The notes under the pieces were generated by a model. It made no database searches, was not told where the DNA came from, and worked only from the letters and a program-made list of their open reading frames with translations. 52,081 nt of DNA from Pseudomonadales bacterium. Lineage in GTDB: Bacteria > Pseudomonadota > Gammaproteobacteria > Pseudomonadales > JAHRWD01. The translations under genes and the position numbers were made by a program. This document shows positions 46,120 through 52,081 of this stretch, in pieces (the first letter of the stretch is position 1; every line of letters begins with the position of its first letter). The stretch is from positions 1 through 52,081 of the forward strand of contig JAESUM010000081.1 in assembly GCA_016763075.1 (NCBI GenBank), in the 5' to 3' direction.

Positions 46120-49100
46120 ATATAGCCTCGTATTCTAACGATGTCGATGCATTTCCAAGAACAGGCATGGTCACCTGAAATAAGCTACCGATTCCAGCCT
46201 CACTGGTTACGGTTATCGAAAAATTAAATTCATCAATCAAGCCATGCACAATAGATAAACCTAGGCCTGTTCCCTCACCTACTTTTTTCGTTGTGAAAAA
46301 CGGATCCATGCATTTTAATCGCGTTCGATCATTCATTCCCACGCCGTTATCTTGAACTTCTAGTATTACCGCATTGTTATCGTCTGATAGGTAAAGCCGA
46401 GCATCTATTTTTTTCTGGTAATCATGAAGGTTTGTCTTCAATTTACTATCCACCGCATGGCGAGCATTGGATAGTAAATTGACAACAATTTGTTGGAACT
46501 TTTGCGGGCTAACCAAAACATGTGGTAGGTCTTCTTCAATATGCAATTTTAATTCAATCTGGTGTTGGCGGAATTGCTCGATGAAGAACACCATGCTTTG
46601 ATTAAATGGCTCAACAATGTCGATGCTTTCAATAATTAGGTTGTCATCATTTCTGCCATAGGCACGCATATTTCTAACAATGCCCGATGCCCTATCGACT
46701 TGCTCGATGATGTCTTTGGCAAAGGGGATTAGCTCTGCTTGGTCAAAAGCATCACTCGCACATTCTTCTTGAATGATACGCGAAGCGACCTGAATGATTT
46801 GAAGTGGTTGTCCTAATTCGTGAGCAATACCTGTGGCCAGCTCTCCCATAGATGCAAGCCGGCCGGCATGGGTGAGTTCCAACTGTTTACGTTGCAGTTC
46901 TTGGGTTCTAGCTTCTATGGTGGATTCTAAGTCACGATTCATTGCTTGAATGGTTTCTTGGGCCGCAATGGTCTCTTGCAATAAGTTGGAGTTTTGTAAG
47001 GCAATGGCAGATTGAGCCGTCAGTAAATCCGCTTGTTTTACCTGAGCCGTGGTAAATACAGCATCAATAAAACTATTTTCAAAGTACAGCACGCCAAGTA
47101 CTGTTTTGTGCATAACGATAGGTAAGCAAAGTATAGAGCGTAGTTTGCACGCTTGAACCACCGCATCGGTAACGAAATCGCCTGTTTCGAAGGCATTATC
47201 TAATATTAAAAGTTCTCCAGAATTAAATACGTAGTTGGCGATGCCAGAACTCAGATTTTCGAGATTGAAGGTGAAATCATCTTTATCGGTTACCGTAATG
47301 TCTTCATATTTAATCGCTTTTAAACGCGGAACTAATACGTTATGTTCGGGTATTAATAAGTAGCCAGTTTTTGCACCTAGCCGTGCCATTACAGCCGTTA
47401 GAATTGTGCTTTGTAATTTATTAAGATCAAGCTCTGAAGTGATGGTTTTGATAGCGTCAAATAGGAACTGCACATCCAGTTTACTGTCCATACTAGATTC
47501 AGATGTCAAAACTGAATGCTGTTCGCTTGGAATGTTTTGTTCTGGGCTTCGTGCTTCATCTGCGTTTAATGTCATTATGCGAGTAGCAACGCCACAGCTT
47601 TGATACAAATTATTGGCCTGCTTACGATAACTATCACTTGAATGGTGCTGACATTCATCGAGGTACTCAAACAACCTCTCGTTTAAAAAAGCCTCCAATA
47701 AAACGTAATTCTCGTTATGGGCACTGTCAATGGCATCCAAATATAGGCTTCTTATTTCTTTGAAATCACCTTGTTTGACGGCGGTTTCGGCTTCCATAAG
47801 CATCGTATAAGGGATTAGCATAGGCCCATGAGAAGCCCATTCTAGAACCTTTTTTTGATAAAACTCTTCGTCACCCTTAAATCCAATTTGTAACCCAACT
47901 AAATACCGAAAGATATACCATAATTTTTCAACAATACCGGTAGACAGTCCTGGCAAAAAACTTTCGGCCTGGGTCAGATGAAACTCAGCTTCTGTGTAAC
48001 GGTGATGGTAATAGGAAACGATGCCGGAAAAGGTGTGGTAACAGGCTACGGAAACCGACATTCCCGCGGCACTCCATTGTTCAACTAATGCCGGAATTTG
48101 TGGGTCAGGAATACCTTCTTTTTGGTTTGGTGTTTGATCTCGGCCGAAAAGTAGAGGCCGAAGACTGAGCCTCATGGCTTCGCTCAGTGATAAAGGCAAC
48201 GCCAAATTACATTGCTTAGAAAATGTATGGGTATTTTTTAACTCGGCATCGAGTGTTGGGATATCGTCTGCCTGGACAAAGGCAAACCACTGCTCGACAC
48301 ATTTCGCGAGGCCCCCATATCGTAATTCACCGCACCTCAGACCTTCGGACGCGGCGGCTGCAGCATAATCACGCAGCTCGGTGACCGGGTGTCGCATATG
48401 CATCACTGCCCACGATAAGGCTCCTTTTGATTTTACCGAGCCAAAGCTATCGGGGAATTGCAGCATCAATGTATTGGCAGCGGCTTCATATTCGTAGGCC
48501 AAAACGTATTCGTTCTCAATGCATAAAATATAACTGATACATGCAAGCGCGTAACAAACGAAATCGTCATTGCCAAATTCGAAAGAGCAATTCATTGCTC
48601 TAAAAGCAGTTAGTCGGGTCATTTCAATCTGGCCGCTAAAAAACAAATACCCTAGCAGCTCACCATAGAGCTTATGCAGCAAAACACCGAGCTGATTATT
48701 TGCTCTCGGTAGAGCAGTTATTTGCTCAAGTAGCCTGTTGTCGGAATGGTATATGCGGCTTTCCATTGCGGAAATTTCTTGTTTGATTTCAGTTTCGTCC
48801 GTTGGCAACGGACGGCCTAATAATATCAGCGCTTGTGATGCAATATTAATAGCAGCATTTAAATCACCGAATACAGCATGGGCGACGGACTGTTCGTATA
48901 AAAATTCGGCTTTCTCTACATCGTCCCGTACGTATTTAAGGGATCGTTCGACAATGACACTTGCTTCACTCTGGTTGGCATTGATTATCGAAGCATGTGC
49001 CAGTTTTTTGTGTAATGACAGCATGAATTCATAATGGCTATCCCACATGGATTCGGTGCTTAGTTTTGCGGCTTCATTTAGGTAGTGGATGCCAGCTTCC

Positions 49101-51406
49101 AGCGCTAAACTTTCTAAGGCTGCTGCACCGGCCAGATAATTGAATTTAGCCTCTTCAATGCGCTCCGTTACAGGTGCTTTTTTGCTTCGGCTTCGAGCTA
49201 AGTGTTCAGCTATGGTAAAGAATAAAGAAGTCGCTCTGTGAGCGTCTGGGTGGTGTTGCTGTATTTCATTGACGCGCTCAATGTAGTTACGCGCAATACG
49301 CCGATGATACTGCTTGGTTTCATCTATTGTTAAATACTTGGCGGCAGCAGCTTGTATTTGATCGTGAAAAAAATAGGTAAATTCTTTGTCATGTAAAAGA
49401 ATACGTTGATCAAATACATCAATAAATAAGTTGTGAAGATCGCTAACCGAAAGCTGAGCCACTTCTGCAAGATCGACGAGTTTGAATTGAGCGCCAAGTA
49501 ATGCACCGGCAGCCAATAAATTTTGAATATTCTCCGGGAGATTTTTAAGTTTTTCGATAAATATATCGGTAGCGTTTGCAGGGATATCTAGGTGTTGAAT
49601 AGCATCCTCATTCCAGACCCAATTGCCCTCTTCAGATATTTTTAACCCTTCTTTATCGTGAAGCCAACGTAGGCTTTCGCAGATATAAAGTGGATTTCCG
49701 GCATTGACGGAAAAAATGGTTTTGGTGAGTAGTTCGGACCGAATGGGCTTTGTGTTTAGGATGTATGCGACCATCTGATTCGTCGCTGTAATATCAATGG
49801 GTTCTAAGCGTAGGTTAAGTATTTCGACCGATGAGCGCTCAGCTACTTTTTCTAGCTTATTGATTCTATGGGTGTCATCTACCTCGTCGTAGCGATAGGC
49901 ACCAATCAGCAATAGGTACGGGTGTTTTTCTGGTGTGGCAAGGATCAGCTCAAGTAGGTCGAAGGTTGCGTGGTCGCACCATTGCATATCATCAATAAAC
50001 AGAACTATGGGGTGCGCTTTCGTTGCTAAGCAGCCCAAAAAACGTGTAAACACGTCGTTAAACCTACTCTTTGCATCTATGGCGGGCAGCTCTTGTGGGG
50101 TAGGCTGTGGGCCAATGATTCTCTCGAGTTCAGGTGCGATATGGGTGAGTAGCTGCCCGTTGGGTCCAAGCACTGCAAGTATGCTTTCATGCCACGCAAG
50201 CACTCTGGTTTGATTTTCTGTCATTATTTGACGAATGAGTCGATTGAGCGCCTCGACCAGTGTGCTGTAGGGCAATTGGCTTGCAAACTGATTGAACTTC
50301 CCCGAGGTATAGTAACCACGCTGGGCGACGATGGGGAGTTCTAGCTCTTGTACCAACCGAGTTTTACCAATGCCTGATAAACCAGATAGCATGACCAATC
50401 CAAATTTTCCGGTGCTGACACGCTGGTATTGGTCTAACAGGCTTTTTTGTTCGGTGTCTCGCCCTACGATTATTGACGGGATCGAAATATGGTAACTAGC
50501 TTCGTGCTGTTTTAACGTAAATGAGGGGATAATTACTCGCGCATGATCGGTGTTGTCCGCTTTTATGGTGTCTAAACAAGTACGTAAATCAGCACTTAGC
50601 CCAACCGCACTCTGGTAGCGTTTTTCTCTTTTTTTGCGTAGCAAGGTATCGATAATATCGCTTAATATTAAGGGGCATGAAGTATTTAACTCCGTGAGCT
50701 GGCGAGGTTCTTCTGCTAAGTGAGAGTGCACAATACTAAGAGAATCGTTTGACAAAAACGGCGGTGCGCCTGCAATGCATTCATACAAAACAATGCCAAC
50801 CGCATATAGGTCAGTCGAGTAGCCTTCATAGCTTTTGATTCGCCCTGTCATTTCTGGCGCAAGATACGGTAGGGTTTGGCGTAAGTAGTGGGCGTTATCT
50901 ATAAATTGACTGAGCTGTATGCTGTCGATGATTTGTACTTCGTCAACAAGCTGAACCCGAATTGGGTTCTCCAAGATAAGAATATTATTGGGTTTGATTG
51001 CTTTGTGAGTAAGTGTGGCGCGGTGCCTGCTAGCTATAGCGTCAACTAACGCAATGCCAATTTCGAGAATCGTACGAATTGAAATCTGTTTATTTTCTGG
51101 TAACCATAGGCTTAATAATTGCCCGTTAGGGTAAGGTTGTATTAGCTGAAGGTTGGTGCCGTCTGTTTGTAATTCTGGTATTGATAAGTCAGGTATATTT
51201 AATGTGCGTAGATGCTGTAGTTGCAGTTCGATGTGGTCTTTTACGTCAGGGCTTACAAAATCAGCATGTATTTGCTTGATAAGAAACTCAATACCGGATT
51301 TACGTTCCTGAGCCAAATAGGTATTGGCGACCAGACTACGGCCAAGAAGTTGGGTGCTTTTGAAGCGTTTTCGCGCAGATCTTTTTGGCATACAGTAATC
51401 AATCAT
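46112..51406 (-). CDS. Giant multidomain signalling protein: kinase-like domain, AAA ATPase, helical repeats, GAF, histidine kinase
   Basis: 1764 residues, soluble. Residues 15-285 have the Ser/Thr kinase fold (K44, APE at 183-185, DLYAVGIVLYECIAGAPPF). The catalytic loop reads THKAIKPNN with Ala136 where the HRD aspartate should be, and the metal-binding DFG is DEV (155-157). The ATPase has Walker A GLSGIGKT (342-349) and Walker B IVLFIDDMQW (467-476). A long helical TPR-like region follows (about 600-1270), then GAF (about 1290-1450), a coiled coil, and a complete histidine kinase with H1529 in GIAHELGQPL, NLLSNARHAV, DNGVGM and GTGLGLSI. It resembles the cyanobacterial/myxobacterial STPK-AAA-GAF-HK family. 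The start could also be ATG 51391. It feeds the overlapping hybrid kinase gene. Confidence 0.92.
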   Translation of the reverse strand: MIDYCMPKRSARKRFKSTQLLGRSLVANTYLAQERKSGIEFLIKQIHADFVSPDVKDHIELQLQHLRTLNIPDLSIPELQTDGTNLQLIQPYPNGQLLSLWLPENKQISIRTILEIGIALVDAIASRHRATLTHKAIKPNNILILENPIRVQLVDEVQIIDSIQLSQFIDNAHYLRQTLPYLAPEMTGRIKSYEGYSTDLYAVGIVLYECIAGAPPFLSNDSLSIVHSHLAEEPRQLTELNTSCPLILSDIIDTLLRKKREKRYQSAVGLSADLRTCLDTIKADNTDHARVIIPSFTLKQHEASYHISIPSIIVGRDTEQKSLLDQYQRVSTGKFGLVMLSGLSGIGKTRLVQELELPIVAQRGYYTSGKFNQFASQLPYSTLVEALNRLIRQIMTENQTRVLAWHESILAVLGPNGQLLTHIAPELERIIGPQPTPQELPAIDAKSRFNDVFTRFLGCLATKAHPIVLFIDDMQWCDHATFDLLELILATPEKHPYLLLIGAYRYDEVDDTHRINKLEKVAERSSVEILNLRLEPIDITATNQMVAYILNTKPIRSELLTKTIFSVNAGNPLYICESLRWLHDKEGLKISEEGNWVWNEDAIQHLDIPANATDIFIEKLKNLPENIQNLLAAGALLGAQFKLVDLAEVAQLSVSDLHNLFIDVFDQRILLHDKEFTYFFHDQIQAAAAKYLTIDETKQYHRRIARNYIERVNEIQQHHPDAHRATSLFFTIAEHLARSRSKKAPVTERIEEAKFNYLAGAAALESLALEAGIHYLNEAAKLSTESMWDSHYEFMLSLHKKLAHASIINANQSEASVIVERSLKYVRDDVEKAEFLYEQSVAHAVFGDLNAAINIASQALILLGRPLPTDETEIKQEISAMESRIYHSDNRLLEQITALPRANNQLGVLLHKLYGELLGYLFFSGQIEMTRLTAFRAMNCSFEFGNDDFVCYALACISYILCIENEYVLAYEYEAAANTLMLQFPDSFGSVKSKGALSWAVMHMRHPVTELRDYAAAAASEGLRCGELRYGGLAKCVEQWFAFVQADDIPTLDAELKNTHTFSKQCNLALPLSLSEAMRLSLRPLLFGRDQTPNQKEGIPDPQIPALVEQWSAAGMSVSVACYHTFSGIVSYYHHRYTEAEFHLTQAESFLPGLSTGIVEKLWYIFRYLVGLQIGFKGDEEFYQKKVLEWASHGPMLIPYTMLMEAETAVKQGDFKEIRSLYLDAIDSAHNENYVLLEAFLNERLFEYLDECQHHSSDSYRKQANNLYQSCGVATRIMTLNADEARSPEQNIPSEQHSVLTSESSMDSKLDVQFLFDAIKTITSELDLNKLQSTILTAVMARLGAKTGYLLIPEHNVLVPRLKAIKYEDITVTDKDDFTFNLENLSSGIANYVFNSGELLILDNAFETGDFVTDAVVQACKLRSILCLPIVMHKTVLGVLYFENSFIDAVFTTAQVKQADLLTAQSAIALQNSNLLQETIAAQETIQAMNRDLESTIEARTQELQRKQLELTHAGRLASMGELATGIAHELGQPLQIIQVASRIIQEECASDAFDQAELIPFAKDIIEQVDRASGIVRNMRAYGRNDDNLIIESIDIVEPFNQSMVFFIEQFRQHQIELKLHIEEDLPHVLVSPQKFQQIVVNLLSNARHAVDSKLKTNLHDYQKKIDARLYLSDDNNAVILEVQDNGVGMNDRTRLKCMDPFFTTKKVGEGTGLGLSIVHGLIDEFNFSITVTSEAGIGSLFQVTMPVLGNASTSLEYEAIYE

Positions 51407-51445
51407 CTTAGAAAAACGTTAATGCCGCCTTAAGGCACACTCACA

Positions 51446-51484
51446 ATGCGCTATAGCTTCAGACTGCTGCCAAAACTATAGCGC
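51446..51484. terminator. Hairpin between the alcohol dehydrogenase end and the giant kinase gene
   Basis: TGCGCTATAG and CTATAGCGCA are perfect 10-base arms around a 19-base loop, 17 bases past the dehydrogenase stop. No T tract follows on either strand. It may end the dehydrogenase transcript or act in the leader of the kinase gene. Confidence 0.45.
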
Positions 51485-51500
51485 AAGTACTGATAGAGTA

Positions 51501-52081
51501 TTAACTATCAAACATGATCACTTGGCGCGCTAACTTTCCTGTTTCAAGGTCATCCAGCGCAGTGTTTACATCTTCTAGTTTGATATGTGCAGATATCAGC
51601 TGATCAAGGTGTAACTTCCCTGCAAGATAAAACTCGATGTATCGAGGCATATCGATGGGGAATCGGTTTGAACCCATCATCGAGCCTTGTAAGCGGCGCT
51701 CAGCAAGTAAATCCGCTCCGTGAAGTTCAACATGAGTACCAACCGGAATCATGCCAATCACGGTAGCTACCCCGCCACTTTTAAGCATACGAAAAGACTG
51801 CTCAGCGGTTACTTTCATGCCAATGGCTTCAAAGGAATAATGTACCCCGCCGTTTGTCATATCGACGACTTGAGCAACCGGGTCGCCTTCACTGGCGTTT
51901 ACCACATCCGTTGCACCAAATTGCCTCGCAAGCTCTAGTTTGTTGGCGTGCATATCTACCGCAATGATTCGCCCAGCACCAGCGAGCGCCGCACCGTTAA
52001 TGGCAGATAACCCGACACCACCACAGCCAATGACAGCAACGGTTGAACCCGGGCGTACTTTCGCCGTATTGATGACCGCAC
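51501..52081 (-). CDS. Zinc-type alcohol dehydrogenase, C-terminal part (cut by window end)
   Basis: The frame is open to the window edge, so only the last 193 residues or so are visible and the start lies outside. The NAD-binding Rossmann motif VIGCGGVGLSAINGA is followed by the acidic residue in IIAVDMHANKLELA, then YSFEAIGMKVTAEQ and the C-terminal substrate domain (LDQLISAHIKLEDVNTALDDLETGK). This belongs to the medium-chain dehydrogenase family. The zinc-ligand cysteines would lie in the missing half. Substrate cannot be assigned. Confidence 0.92.
   Translation of the reverse strand, partial: AVINTAKVRPGSTVAVIGCGGVGLSAINGAALAGAGRIIAVDMHANKLELARQFGATDVVNASEGDPVAQVVDMTNGGVHYSFEAIGMKVTAEQSFRMLKSGGVATVIGMIPVGTHVELHGADLLAERRLQGSMMGSNRFPIDMPRYIEFYLAGKLHLDQLISAHIKLEDVNTALDDLETGKLARQVIMFDS

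Noticed and set aside
45884-46138. Plus-strand frame antisense to the hybrid kinase start
   Set aside because: Shadow of the receiver-domain coding sequence with no ribosome site.

Overview
The window looks like chromosomal DNA from a marine or salt-adapted gammaproteobacterium of the Pseudomonadales/Cellvibrionales type. The evidence is gene order. gap-nqrABCDEF-apbE-nqrM-sthA and trxB-aat-bpt-infA-clpA-clpS-csp follow a Pseudomonas/Marinobacter-like layout, and the sodium-pumping NADH dehydrogenase suggests a Na+-based membrane economy. Composition is moderately AT-rich. No phage, transposase, CRISPR array or plasmid gene was seen. Most of the window is core metabolism, with signalling genes in between.

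Layout. 1-1352: two octanucleotide repeat arrays lie directly upstream of a phospholipid head-group pair, a CDP-alcohol phosphotransferase and a cytidylyltransferase. 1492-4153 (minus): a two-gene EmrAB-like efflux pump. 4496-7084 (minus): acnB. 7426-7515: tRNA-Ser(GGA). 7516-8984: a gene-poor stretch holding a small secreted-protein gene broken by one in-frame TAA. 8985-13299: a signalling cluster of an HDOD-GAF-histidine kinase and a REC-PAS-GGDEF-EAL protein that one missing base has split into two overlapping frames. 13585-18070: metH and nfuA, divergent. 18204-19085: a membrane-anchored coiled-coil protein and a possible 45-codon gene. 19175-29500: long-type gap, the complete nqr operon with its flavinylation and maturation genes (apbE, nqrM), and sthA. 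This is an NAD(P)H handling block. 29588-33059: a Sel1 protein, trxB, the two aminoacyl-tRNA transferases of the N-degron pathway (aat, bpt) and infA. 33153-36501: clpA and clpS, which destroy the substrates tagged by aat/bpt, and a cold-shock protein. 36646-38235 (minus): a crotonase-family protein and a GST. 38389-41604: trpR-trpE-trpG plus a fatty-acid-hydroxylase-family gene, behind a long palindrome that resembles the E. coli trp operator and contains the trpR start codon. 41764-44095: an acyl-CoA-dehydrogenase-like protein without the usual C-terminal motif, a Met/Gly-rich membrane protein and a methyltransferase. 44176-51406 (minus): a giant protein kinase-like/AAA/GAF/histidine kinase and an overlapping REC-PAS-kinase-REC hybrid. 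51501-end (minus): a partial zinc-type alcohol dehydrogenase.

Observations I rate highest: the trpR palindrome and apparent leaderless trpREG arrangement; the giant kinase, whose Ser/Thr kinase domain has lost the HRD and DFG aspartate/glycine signatures while its histidine kinase half is intact; the octamer arrays beside a lipid gene; the split REC/PAS-GGDEF-EAL gene; a 30-bp near-perfect palindrome over the likely nqr promoter; and serine instead of threonine at the NqrC flavin attachment site.
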